DNA from: Meridianimarinicoccus roseus | Lineage (GTDB): Bacteria > Pseudomonadota > Alphaproteobacteria > Rhodobacterales > Rhodobacteraceae | Direction of reading: 5' to 3' | DNA length: 64,000 bases | Assembly: GCF_003172915.1 (NCBI RefSeq) | Contig: NZ_QGKU01000003.1 | Location: 165,655-229,654, forward strand | In this document: positions 8,908 through 17,351 of the stretch, piece after piece | Numbering within the stretch: the first letter of the stretch is position 1 | Layout: each line of letters opens with the position of its first letter | Program-made: the position numbers and the translations under genes | The notes under the pieces: model-generated | What the model saw: only the letters and a program-made list of their open reading frames with translations | Database searches by the model: none | Told to the model about the DNA's origin: nothing

Positions 8908-9804
8908 GTGACGATCCAGATCGGCAATGCCCCCTGTTCATGGGGGGTCGAATTCGCGCAGGACCCGCGCAACCCGGACTGGCGGTCCGTTTTGCGCGAC
9001 GCGGCGCAGGCGGGCTATCGCGGCATCGAACTTGGGCCGGTGGGCTTCATGCCCGAAGATCCTCCGCAGGTCGCCGACGCGCTGGCCGAACATGGGCTCG
9101 AGCTGATCGGCGGCGTGGTATTTCGTGCCTTCCATGACCCGGACCAGTGGGACGACGTGCTGGACGGCGCCGTGCGCACCTGCCGGGCGTTGAACGCCCA
9201 CGGGGCGCGGCACCTCGTGCTGATCGATTCTATCTCGCCGCGTCGGGCCCCCACTGCCGGACGCTGGGATGCGGCCGAGAAGATGGACACTGCCGAATGG
9301 ACAGCCTTCCGCGACCGCATCGCTCATGTCGCGCGCATGGCAACGGAAGAACACGGCCTGACGGTGGGGATTCACGCCCATGCTGCCGGGTTCATCGATT
9401 TCGAACCTGAACTTGACCGGCTACTGGACGAGGTGGACGAAAGCCTTCTCAAGATCTGCTTCGACACCGGCCACCATTCCTATGCAGGCTTCGATCCCGT
9501 GGCCTTCCTCGAACGGAGGGTTGGGCGCGTCAGCTACATGCATTTCAAGGATATAGACCCTGAAGTTAAAGCGCGTGTGGTCGCGGACGGCACCGGTTTC
9601 TACGACGCGTGCGGCCAAGGCATCTTCTGCAATCTCGGCGATGGCGACGTGGATTTCCCGCGCGTGCGACAGATCCTGCTGGACAGTGGCTTCGACGGCT
9701 GGTGCACGGTCGAACAGGACTGCGACCCGACGCTGCCCGGAACCGACCCGCTGCGCGACGCAACGGTCAACCGTGCCTATCTCACCTCCATCGGGTTCGA
9801 CTGA
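8908..9804 (+). CDS. iolE: inosose dehydratase-like TIM-barrel protein (IolE family)
   Basis: 298-residue xylose-isomerase-like TIM barrel beginning TIQIGNAPCSWGVEF, the usual IolE opening. Candidate metal ligands are the His of GIHAHAAGF, Asp/His of FDTGHHSYAG and Glu of CTVEQDCDP. The start is GTG at 8908 with AAGGAG eight bases upstream, two bases after the preceding stop. IolE dehydrates scyllo-inosose to the trihydroxycyclohexanedione that IolD hydrolyses; the matching iolD lies on the divergent operon under the same palindrome. Some IolE-like proteins are epimerases, so dehydratase activity is inferred. Confidence 0.85.
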   Translation: MTIQIGNAPCSWGVEFAQDPRNPDWRSVLRDAAQAGYRGIELGPVGFMPEDPPQVADALAEHGLELIGGVVFRAFHDPDQWDDVLDGAVRTCRALNAHGARHLVLIDSISPRRAPTAGRWDAAEKMDTAEWTAFRDRIAHVARMATEEHGLTVGIHAHAAGFIDFEPELDRLLDEVDESLLKICFDTGHHSYAGFDPVAFLERRVGRVSYMHFKDIDPEVKARVVADGTGFYDACGQGIFCNLGDGDVDFPRVRQILLDSGFDGWCTVEQDCDPTLPGTDPLRDATVNRAYLTSIGFD

Positions 9805-9814
9805 AAGGGCTGCC

Positions 9815-10948
9815 ATGCAACGACTCAACTGGGGCCTGATCGGCGGCGGCGAAGGCAGCCAGATCGGCCCGGCACATCGGCTTGGCGCACTGGCCGACGG
9901 ACATTTCGCGCTGGCCGCCGCTGCACTTGACGCGGACCCGGCGCGCGGGCGCGACTACGGGGCGCGACTCGGCATCGCGCCGGGCCGCGCCTATGGCGAC
10001 TGGCGCGAGATGCTGGCAGGCGAACGCGGGCGCGACGACCGGCCCGAACTTGTCACAGTCGCCACGCCAAACAGCACGCATTTCGAGATCACCAAGGCGT
10101 TCCTCGAGGCCGGGTTTCACGTGCTGTGCGAAAAACCCATGACGATGACCGTCGAAGAGGGCGAGGAGATCGTAAGGATCGCGCAGGCAATGGAACGGAT
10201 CTGCGCGGTGAACTACTGTTATTCCGCCTACCCGATGGTCCGCGAGATGCGGCACATGGTAGCCAGCGGAACGCTGGGACGGTTGCGGTTGATCGTGGCC
10301 AGTTTCAGCCACGGCCACCACGGCGACGCGGCGCAGGCCGACAATCCGCGCGTGCGCTGGCGCTACGACCCGGCGATGGCGGGTATCTCAGGCCAGTTCG
10401 CCGACTGCGGCATCCACGCGCTGCACATGGCATCGTTCATTGCCGGTGACGAGGTGGAGCGCCTTTCGGCCGATTTCGCCTCCACCATCGCGTCGCGAGC
10501 GCTGGAAGACGACGCGATGGTCAACTTTCGCTTGTCAAACGGCACCGTGGGACGGCTTTGGACCTCTTCCGTGGCGATCGGGCGCCAACACGGGTTCGAC
10601 ATTCAGGTGTTCGGCGAAACTGGCGGAATGCGGTGGGCCAGCGAACAGCCAGGACAGGTGATGTATACCCCGTTGGGCGGCCGCACCCAGATCATCGAGA
10701 AGGGCGAGGCCGGGCTGTCCGAAGACGCAACCCGCCTCAGCCGAGTGGCCATCGCACATCCCGAAGGCTTCCCGATGGCGGTGGCGAATATCTATGTGGA
10801 TCTTGCCGCAGCGATCCGGGGCGAGCGCACGGGCGCGCTGCCGCTGGCTGGGGACGGGCTGCGTTCTATGGCCGCCGTGCATGCCGCCGTGGCATCGGCC
10901 GGGCAACAGGGCGCCTGGGTGGACGCGCGCCCGCCAATGTTCCGCTAG
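9815..10948 (+). CDS. second Gfo/Idh/MocA family oxidoreductase of the inositol operon
   Basis: 377 residues: Rossmann nucleotide-binding region GLIGGGEGSQIGPAHRLGAL, EKP motif in VLCEKPMTM, and a long C-terminal domain with GGMRWASEQPG. Start ATG at 9815, ten bases after the IolE-like stop. It differs clearly from the first oxidoreductase of the operon, so the pathway probably needs two redox steps, for example conversion of one inositol isomer into another through an inosose. The stop overlaps the convergent lacI-type stop by a few bases. Confidence 0.87.
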   Translation: MQRLNWGLIGGGEGSQIGPAHRLGALADGHFALAAAALDADPARGRDYGARLGIAPGRAYGDWREMLAGERGRDDRPELVTVATPNSTHFEITKAFLEAGFHVLCEKPMTMTVEEGEEIVRIAQAMERICAVNYCYSAYPMVREMRHMVASGTLGRLRLIVASFSHGHHGDAAQADNPRVRWRYDPAMAGISGQFADCGIHALHMASFIAGDEVERLSADFASTIASRALEDDAMVNFRLSNGTVGRLWTSSVAIGRQHGFDIQVFGETGGMRWASEQPGQVMYTPLGGRTQIIEKGEAGLSEDATRLSRVAIAHPEGFPMAVANIYVDLAAAIRGERTGALPLAGDGLRSMAAVHAAVASAGQQGAWVDARPPMFR

Positions 10949-11949
10949 GGCGTCGGAACGGGGCGCAGCGTGCCCCGTTCGATTACCTCGCAGGGGAAAA
11001 GCCGCGCTTCGGGAATGCGGGCAGGATCGTCCAGCATGGCTACGACGAGTTCGATGCAACTGTCGATAATCTGCTGGATCGGCTGGCGGATGGTCGTCAG
11101 GTCGAAGTTCTGCCAGCGCGCCATCTGCATATCGTTCAAACCGATGATGCCAACGTCGTCCGGCACTTTCAACCCGCGGGTTTGCACTGCGCTGAGCGCG
11201 CCGATCGACAGCACATCGTCGCCGCAGAAATACGCCTCCGCGCGCTTACCATCGAGCAGGCGCAGCATCTCGGCCCGCCCCGCATCGAAGGAATAGGCCG
11301 CGGCGAAACTATCGCTCAGTGTCAGGCCCGGCACATTGTCAAGCACGTCGAAGAAGCCGCGCCGCCGGTCGAGGGTGGATGTCGCGTCCTCGGGACCGCC
11401 GAGGAACCCGATCCGGCGGTAGCCGCGTGCCAGTAGCGCCCGCGCCGCCATCCGACCGCATTCCACGTTGTCGATCCCAACCACATGAACCCGGGGCGCG
11501 CTGGCGAACCGGCCGAAGGAATGGACCACCGGCACCCCGGCATCGCGGAACGCGATGGCGAATTCGGGCGGCAGCGTGGACGAGGCGACGATCACGCCAT
11601 CGACCGAATACTGCCGCACCAGCCTGACCGAGTTGGCCGGGTCCGTTTCGTCCGTCAGGTTGACCAGCAGCGGGCGCAGGCCGCGCTCCTGAAGGCTCCG
11701 GGTGAAGCGGTCGAACACCTCGAGGAACACCGGGTTGTGGAAGTTGTTCGAGATCAGCGCAATCAGCTTGGTGCGCCCGGTGGTCAGCGACGAGGCGAGC
11801 GCATTGGGATGATAGCCCAGCTCGCGCGCGGCCTTTTCGACCTTGCGCCGCGTCTTGGGCGACACCGACGCCCCGGCGGTAAAGGTCCGCGACACGGCCG
11901 AGCGCGACACTCCGGCCCGTTCGGCGACCTCTTTCAATGTGACCGGCAC
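10945..11949 (-). CDS. LacI family transcriptional regulator of the first inositol locus
   Basis: 334 residues: N-terminal LacI helix-turn-helix (VTLKEVAERAGVSRSAVSRTF, then a hinge with YHPNALASSL) and a periplasmic-binding-protein-like effector domain. The chosen start is GTG at 11949, which has AGGGGAG about ten bases upstream; longer readings would run across the operator at 12019-12034. The gene lies between the catabolic block and the ABC transporter genes, with copies of one palindrome on both flanks of the locus, so it probably represses both sets and itself until an inositol-type ligand binds. Confidence 0.9.
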   Translation of the reverse strand: MPVTLKEVAERAGVSRSAVSRTFTAGASVSPKTRRKVEKAARELGYHPNALASSLTTGRTKLIALISNNFHNPVFLEVFDRFTRSLQERGLRPLLVNLTDETDPANSVRLVRQYSVDGVIVASSTLPPEFAIAFRDAGVPVVHSFGRFASAPRVHVVGIDNVECGRMAARALLARGYRRIGFLGGPEDATSTLDRRRGFFDVLDNVPGLTLSDSFAAAYSFDAGRAEMLRLLDGKRAEAYFCGDDVLSIGALSAVQTRGLKVPDDVGIIGLNDMQMARWQNFDLTTIRQPIQQIIDSCIELVVAMLDDPARIPEARLFPCEVIERGTLRPVPTP

Positions 11950-12018
11950 GCGCCCGGCTCTCCCCTGCTGTTCCACATGTCCAGTAAGACAGCTTTCGTC
12001 CAAGCTGAACAGAATATT

Positions 12019-12034
12019 TTGCAACCGGTTGCAT
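12019..12034. promoter_or_regulatory. LacI-family operator, second copy
   Basis: TTGCAACCGGTTGCAT differs from the 7756-7771 palindrome only at the last base, and its 14-base core is a perfect inverted repeat. It sits between the lacI-type start (11949, leftward) and the solute-binding protein start (12119, rightward), where it can control both. Confidence 0.85.
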
Positions 12035-12118
12035 TGCGTGGTTTCCTGTGCTTCTCTTTGCGCGTGCGGAGAACGTTCCGTTCGAAAAGCAAGAACAAGA
12101 CCTGTCTGGGAGGACACG

Positions 12119-13069
12119 ATGAAGAAAGTTGTGAAGTCGCTCGCGCTTGGCGCGGCGGTGCTTGCCGCCCCTGTCCCCGTCCTGGCCGAAGCGCATGGCA
12201 GCAGCCTGACCTATGTTCTGGTCAGCCACGCGCCCGACAGCGACAGCTGGTGGAACACGATCAAGAACGGCATCGCGCTGGGAGCCGAGCAGATGGGCGT
12301 CACGGTCGAATACCGGAACCCCCCGACCGGCGATCTGGCCGACATGGCCCGGATCATAGAACAGGCCGCCGCGTCCGGTCCGAACGGGATCATCACTACA
12401 CTGGCCGATTTCGACGTTCTGTCCGGCCCGATCCGCAACGCGGTGGACAGCGGTGTCGATGTCATCATCATCAACTCGGGCACGCCCGAACAGGCCCGCG
12501 AGGTCGGTGCGCTGATGTATGTCGGTCAGCCGGAATACGATGCCGGCTATGCCGCCGGGCTGCGTGCCAAGGGCGACGATGTGGGCAGCTTTCTTTGTGT
12601 GAACCACTACATTTCCTCGCCCGCCTCCACGGAACGCTGCCAGGGCTTCGCGGACGGGCTGGGTGTGGATCTCGGCAACCAGATGATCGATTCAGGCCAG
12701 GACCCGGCCGAGATCAAGAACCGGGTGCAGGCCTACCTGTCGGCCAATCCGGAAACCGATGCCGTGCTGACGCTCGGGCCGACCTCGGCCGACCCTACGC
12801 TTCTGGCTCTGGACGAACTTGGCCTGTCCGGTGACATCTATTTCGGCACGTTCGATCTGGGCGAGAACATCGTACAGGGCATCCGCGACGGAGTGATCGA
12901 ATGGGGCATCGACCAGCAGCCCTTCCTGCAGGCCTATCTGCCGGTCATCGTTCTGGCGAACTATCACCGCTACGGCGTGCTGCCGGGCAACAACATCAAC
13001 TCCGGGCCCGGCTTCGTGACCGCGGACGGCCTGGAGATGGTCGAAAAGTTCGCCGGCGAATTCCGCTGA
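12119..13069 (+). CDS. periplasmic sugar-binding protein of a ribose-type ABC transporter
   Basis: 316 residues with a Sec signal peptide (KK at residues 2-3, hydrophobic core, cleavage near VLAEA) and no lipobox. The mature part is a type I periplasmic binding protein: AHGSSLTYVLVSHAPDSDSW, then GVDVIIINSGTP and the hinge region near TFDLGENIVQGIRDG. Start ATG at 12119 follows GGAGGA. First gene of a binding protein-permease-ATPase operon under the second LacI operator, so the probable substrate is an inositol or a related polyol. Confidence 0.9.
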   Translation: MKKVVKSLALGAAVLAAPVPVLAEAHGSSLTYVLVSHAPDSDSWWNTIKNGIALGAEQMGVTVEYRNPPTGDLADMARIIEQAAASGPNGIITTLADFDVLSGPIRNAVDSGVDVIIINSGTPEQAREVGALMYVGQPEYDAGYAAGLRAKGDDVGSFLCVNHYISSPASTERCQGFADGLGVDLGNQMIDSGQDPAEIKNRVQAYLSANPETDAVLTLGPTSADPTLLALDELGLSGDIYFGTFDLGENIVQGIRDGVIEWGIDQQPFLQAYLPVIVLANYHRYGVLPGNNINSGPGFVTADGLEMVEKFAGEFR

Positions 13070-13077
13070 TCCCGGCA

Positions 13078-13108
13078 GGGGCAGCCGCGCGAATACAGCG
13101 GCCGCCCC
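13078..13108 (+). other. intercistronic stem-loop between binding-protein and permease genes
   Basis: An 11-bp stem, GGGGCAGCCGC pairing with GCGGCCGCCCC with one A-C mismatch, begins 8 bases after the binding-protein stop and has no T run. Such structures usually stabilise the 5' mRNA segment, giving more binding protein than membrane components. Similar hairpins follow the other two ABC binding-protein genes in this window. Confidence 0.6.
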
Positions 13109-13168
13109 ACCACATCCCCCGACGACCGCCAACGCCATCCACTCGGCAGACCACAGGAGCGCGGGACC

Positions 13169-14287
13169 ATGTCCGAAACCGCATCCAACCCCGTCGACGA
13201 ACGCGTCAAGCGGATTTCACCGCTTCGCCGTGCCCTCATCCGGCCCGAACTGGGCGCAATGGTCGGGACCATCGCGGTGTTCGCCTTTTTCATCCTGTTC
13301 GCGTTCGACAGCGGGATGTTCAACAGTCAGGGTGTGCTGAACTGGGCAACGGTTTCGGCGCAGTTCATGATCATCGCCGTCGGCGCCTGCCTGCTGATGA
13401 TCGCGGGTGAATTCGACCTGAGCGTCGGCTCCATGATCGGCTTCGCGGGGATGATGATCGCGATTTTCGGGGTCACCATCGGCATCCCGATGTGGGCCGC
13501 GATCCTGCTGACCTTCGTTCTGTGCATCGCCATCGGCGCACTCAACGGGTTCATCGTGATCCGCACCGGTCTGCCCAGCTTCATCGTGACGCTGGCCTTT
13601 CTGTTCATCCTGCGCGGTTTCACGATTTTCCTGCCGCAACTGATCGAACGCAAGACCATCATCGGCGGCATTCGCGAGGCAGCCGAAGGTGACTGGCTCG
13701 CTCCGATCTTCGGCGGCAAGATTCTGGGCGGCCTGTTTGTCTGGCTTGGCGATGCCGGGCTTATCGCCACTTTCGAACGCGGTACCCGCGAAGGCCAGCC
13801 CGTCGTGGATGGTATCCCGATGCTGATCATCTGGGCGCTGGCGCTTGTCGTGTTCGGCCACGTGCTGCTGACCCGCACACGCTTCGGCAACTGGATTTTC
13901 GCTGCGGGCGGCGATGCCGAAGCCGCGCGCAATTCCGGCGTGCCGGTCACGCGCGTTAAGATGCTGATGTTCATGTTCACCGCCTTCTGCGCAACGGTCT
14001 TCGCGATCTGCCAGGTGATGGAGTTCGGATCGGCCGGCGCCGACCGGGGCCTGCTGAAGGAGTTCGAGGCGATCATCGCCGTGGTGATCGGGGGTGCGCT
14101 GCTGACCGGAGGCTACGGGTCGGTGATCGGCGCGGCGCTTGGCGCAGTGATCTTCGGTGTAGTCCAGCAGGGGCTGTTCTTCGCCGGGGTGGAAAGCTCG
14201 CTCTTTCGGGTGTTCCTAGGCGTGATCCTGCTCGGGGCGGTTATCCTGAACACCTATATCCGCCGCATGATCACGGGGGAGCGTTGA
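13169..14287 (+). CDS. ribose-type ABC transporter permease
   Basis: 372 residues of the BPD_transp_2 (RbsC/FrcC) family with about ten hydrophobic segments. Diagnostic stretches are LMIAGEFDLSVGSMIGFAGM, GLPSFIVTLAFLFILRG and, near the end, EAIIAVVIGGALLTGGYGSVIGA. A soluble loop around residues 165-210 is longer than in RbsC, as seen in FrcC-like proteins. It lies 99 bases after the binding-protein gene and one base before the ATPase gene. Confidence 0.92.
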   Translation: MSETASNPVDERVKRISPLRRALIRPELGAMVGTIAVFAFFILFAFDSGMFNSQGVLNWATVSAQFMIIAVGACLLMIAGEFDLSVGSMIGFAGMMIAIFGVTIGIPMWAAILLTFVLCIAIGALNGFIVIRTGLPSFIVTLAFLFILRGFTIFLPQLIERKTIIGGIREAAEGDWLAPIFGGKILGGLFVWLGDAGLIATFERGTREGQPVVDGIPMLIIWALALVVFGHVLLTRTRFGNWIFAAGGDAEAARNSGVPVTRVKMLMFMFTAFCATVFAICQVMEFGSAGADRGLLKEFEAIIAVVIGGALLTGGYGSVIGAALGAVIFGVVQQGLFFAGVESSLFRVFLGVILLGAVILNTYIRRMITGER

Positions 14288-14288
14288 G

Positions 14289-15083
14289 ATGAACACCCGC
14301 AGTAGCCACGCGCCGATCATCCAGATGCGCAATATCGAGAAGCATTTCGGCCCGGTGATCGCGCTCGCAGGTGTGTCGCTTGACGTCTATCCGGGCGAAT
14401 GCCACTGCCTTCTGGGCGACAACGGCGCGGGCAAGTCCACCTTCATCAAGACCATGTCCGGCGTGCACAAGCCGACCCGCGGCGAGATCGTATTCAACGG
14501 CGCGCCGATGAATTTCGAAACACCCCGCGACGCGATGGAGGCGGGTATCGCTACGGTGCATCAGCACCTGGCGATGATCCCGCTGATGTCGGTCAGCCGC
14601 AACTTCTTCATGGGCAACGAACCGGTGAAGCGGATCGCCGGAATCAACTTCTTCGACCACGACCACGCAAACAGCGTGACCATGTCCGAGATGCGGCGCA
14701 TGGGGATAAACCTTCGCGCGCCTGATCAGGCCGTCGGCACATTGTCGGGCGGCGAGCGGCAGACCGTGGCCATCGCCCGCGCGGTGTATTTCGGCGCCAA
14801 GGTGCTGATCCTCGACGAACCGACATCGGCGCTAGGCGTTCGGCAAACCTCGAACGTGCTGGCAACGATCGACACGGTGCGCAAGCAAGGTGTCGCCGTG
14901 GTGTTCATCACCCACAACGTTCGCCACGCCTTGGCGGTAGGTGACCGATTCACGGTGTTGAACCGCGGCCAGACGCTTGGAACGGCACAACGCGGACAGA
15001 TCACACCGGACGAACTGCAGGACATGATGGCCGGCGGACAGGAAATGGCAACGTTGGAAGGCTCGCTCGGCGGCACAGTCTAG
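14289..15083 (+). CDS. ribose-type ABC transporter ATP-binding protein, single domain
   Basis: 264 residues with one ATPase domain: Walker A GDNGAGKSTF, signature LSGGERQ, Walker B VLILDEPTSALG and switch His in FITHNVRHAL. RbsA-type proteins carry two such domains (about 500 residues); this is the half-size FrcA type, so it must homodimerise. It starts one base after the permease stop and ends the operon; its 3' end faces a convergent membrane-protein gene. Confidence 0.92.
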   Translation: MNTRSSHAPIIQMRNIEKHFGPVIALAGVSLDVYPGECHCLLGDNGAGKSTFIKTMSGVHKPTRGEIVFNGAPMNFETPRDAMEAGIATVHQHLAMIPLMSVSRNFFMGNEPVKRIAGINFFDHDHANSVTMSEMRRMGINLRAPDQAVGTLSGGERQTVAIARAVYFGAKVLILDEPTSALGVRQTSNVLATIDTVRKQGVAVVFITHNVRHALAVGDRFTVLNRGQTLGTAQRGQITPDELQDMMAGGQEMATLEGSLGGTV

Positions 15084-15167
15084 AGCCGCACTTCCTGCCA
15101 AGGCCACCGCTCCCGATGCGCCCAGCCTGCCCTGCATGGACAGATCTGGCGCGGAGTTCGAAGGCTA

Positions 15168-15827
15168 TCAGTGCCCGACAAGCAACGAGATCGCGCCGAC
15201 CAGCATAAGGCTCAGAGCCCAGACCACGTCTAGGTTGAACCAGCTGCGCGACAGGAACCGCAGGCCGAACCAGCGATGCACCGCGACGGCCAGCGCGCCC
15301 CCGGACAGGGTCATCGCACCGGTGTGCAGCACGGCAACGCCCGCCGCCAGCACCAAGTTTCGTCCCATCAGCGTTGCCGCAGCGGCATGTCCCGCCTCGG
15401 GTGGGCCGGACGCGCAGATGCCAAGGTAGATCGGCACCAGCATCAGCCCCGCCCCATGTGCCAGCGCCGCGAGGAAGGACCACAGCGCCAGCCGCGACGG
15501 CGGGACACGCGCCAGAAACCGCGGATGCCGCCGGTTGATCAGCAGATAGACGCCAAGGCCGATCACGAGACATGAGGCGACTATGCGAATTTCCTCGTGC
15601 CACGCCGCGATGAACATGAGCGCGGCGAAGGGAAACAGGATCACCGCCATCGCCAGAAGATGCCCCGCCGCCAGCGCAAGAAGCGCGCGGCGCAGGCTTC
15701 CCGGCGCGCGGTCCATAAGCGCGGCGGACACCGCCAACGGCCAGCCCATACCCGGGTTGATCCCGTGATATACACCCGAGGCCACGACAGCCCCCCAAAG
15801 GGCCGCCGCGGTCTGCGTATCCGGCAC
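15168..15827 (-). CDS. polytopic membrane protein of unknown function next to SBP56-family gene
   Basis: 219 residues with six or seven hydrophobic segments and a conserved-looking opening ASGVYHGINPGMGWPLAVSAAL; His and Gly residues recur inside membrane segments (HLLAMA, LAALAHGAGLML, VLHTGAM). The start is a GTG two bases after the stop of the selenium-binding/methanethiol oxidase gene, so the two are co-transcribed. The His-rich transmembrane pattern suggests metal or small-molecule handling, but no named family can be assigned with certainty. Confidence 0.65.
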   Translation of the reverse strand: MPDTQTAAALWGAVVASGVYHGINPGMGWPLAVSAALMDRAPGSLRRALLALAAGHLLAMAVILFPFAALMFIAAWHEEIRIVASCLVIGLGVYLLINRRHPRFLARVPPSRLALWSFLAALAHGAGLMLVPIYLGICASGPPEAGHAAAATLMGRNLVLAAGVAVLHTGAMTLSGGALAVAVHRWFGLRFLSRSWFNLDVVWALSLMLVGAISLLVGH

Positions 15828-15829
15828 CC

Positions 15830-17230
15830 CTAGGCGGACGGGTAGCAGAAACTGTCCGTGGAACAGTCGCCGCCCTCAAGCCGGATCTGGTGGCTGCGAT
15901 AGCCCTTCGGGAAATCGACATAGAAGTCCTTGTCCAGCTCCAGCCCGCCGTCGGCCCCCACATGGGCCATCACCATTTGCCCGCCTCCTTCGCCGGGATA
16001 GAACTGATCGTCCCAAGTTGAATAGAGCGAATTCGTCCAGTAGACGCGCTTGCCGTCGCGGCTGATCTCCACCATCTGCGGGCCGTAGGCGAACGGCTTG
16101 CCGTTCGGATGCGGGGTGCCGCGCGCAATACCGCCCAGATCGACCTTGCCGGCCAGCTTCGGGGCCATCGGGTCGGAGACGTCGTATTGGTGCATCTCAC
16201 CCAGTCCCCAGCAGGCGACATAGAGATACTTGTCGTCGAGGCTCAGGTCGATATCGGTCACCAGTGGCGGCACCGCGCCGAAGCCCTGCAGGAGTGGCGG
16301 AAGGTTCTCGGGGGCTTCCGGCCGCGGGTCGATGGTCAGGGTCTTCTTCGCCTCGAACGTGCCATCGGGCTTTTGCCACCAGGTAAAGATGGCACCCTGC
16401 AGGTTCGTGGTGTCAACGACCACACCGCAGAAGCCGTAGTCCTTCGACGGGTCATGGGCCGGCCGGATCTCCAGCGCCATCTGGTGGTTGGCTCCCAGAT
16501 CGATCGTCTGCACGTTGCGCCGCTCGCGCAGCTTCCAGAAATGGATCTTGTGACCGTACTTGTTGGACAGGAGGTCCTCGGGGACGATGCCGTTCTCGAA
16601 TTGCGGCGGCAGGCCCCATTCACTGCTGACCATGTAGTCGCGCGGCAGGTTCCACCAGAAATCGTAGTGCTTGTCCTGCTCGCCCCTGTCCATCTCGTAG
16701 CGGCCTAGAATCTCGAACGTCTCGCAGTCCAAGATGAAGATGCCCGGAGGGCCGTCGGTGCCGTCCTCGCCACCGCCGCCCAGCGTGGAAACATAGATGC
16801 CCTCGGGGCCACAATGAATCGTGTGGGGACGCGAATAGCCGGTCTTGGCGAAGACCTCTTCGGGTTCAATGATCTTGTGGATCTTCGCGTCGCGCGGTTC
16901 TTTCACGTCGATGACGTAGATACGCGATGACCGGATGCCCGGCACGATCAGGTATCTCCGTTCGAGGAACGCATGTCCGCTCAGCGGCGACAGCGAGGAC
17001 GAGCAGGCGTTCCAGCCGAAATGGTGAAACTCGTCGCCCTTGTTCGGCATGATGACCTGATGGACGATCTGTCCAAAAGTTGGCGAGGACGGGTCGACAT
17101 CCACGACGGCCACGCCGTCGGGCTGTGACCCGTCGGGGCTTAGCATCAGCGTGAAGGCCAGCGTTTCCACCGGCGCCTGCATCGCCAGTTTCGGCGAGGC
17201 GTGAAACGTCGGATCCGGTCTAAGATTCAT
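15830..17230 (-). CDS. selenium-binding protein 56 / methanethiol oxidase family protein
   Basis: 466 residues, full length for the SBP56 family. Recognisable segments are GDEFHHFGWNACSSSLS, YSRPHTIHCGPEGIYVSTLGG, EFHH and HxxH-like histidines typical of the copper site reported for MtoX, and GGDCSTDSFCYPSA at the C terminus. Bacterial members (MtoX) oxidise methanethiol to formaldehyde, hydrogen sulfide and hydrogen peroxide. Start ATG at 17230. No signal peptide is evident, unlike periplasmic MtoX, so the assignment stays at family level. Confidence 0.85.
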   Translation of the reverse strand: MNLRPDPTFHASPKLAMQAPVETLAFTLMLSPDGSQPDGVAVVDVDPSSPTFGQIVHQVIMPNKGDEFHHFGWNACSSSLSPLSGHAFLERRYLIVPGIRSSRIYVIDVKEPRDAKIHKIIEPEEVFAKTGYSRPHTIHCGPEGIYVSTLGGGGEDGTDGPPGIFILDCETFEILGRYEMDRGEQDKHYDFWWNLPRDYMVSSEWGLPPQFENGIVPEDLLSNKYGHKIHFWKLRERRNVQTIDLGANHQMALEIRPAHDPSKDYGFCGVVVDTTNLQGAIFTWWQKPDGTFEAKKTLTIDPRPEAPENLPPLLQGFGAVPPLVTDIDLSLDDKYLYVACWGLGEMHQYDVSDPMAPKLAGKVDLGGIARGTPHPNGKPFAYGPQMVEISRDGKRVYWTNSLYSTWDDQFYPGEGGGQMVMAHVGADGGLELDKDFYVDFPKGYRSHQIRLEGGDCSTDSFCYPSA

Positions 17231-17351
17231 CCCTGTGTTCTCCCTTGGCAGTCCCTGCGCATCCCGGCACGGGGCGCATGGCAACCCTGCCACAGATTTC
17301 GCAATGCGCCTAAATCATTTGCATGTCGCGAACGGCCCGGTGCGGTGCCGA

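Noticed and set aside
11950..12117. Longer N terminus for the first LacI regulator
   Set aside because: It would run through the operator at 12019-12034 and add residues before the helix-turn-helix; GTG at 11949 has a good ribosome site.
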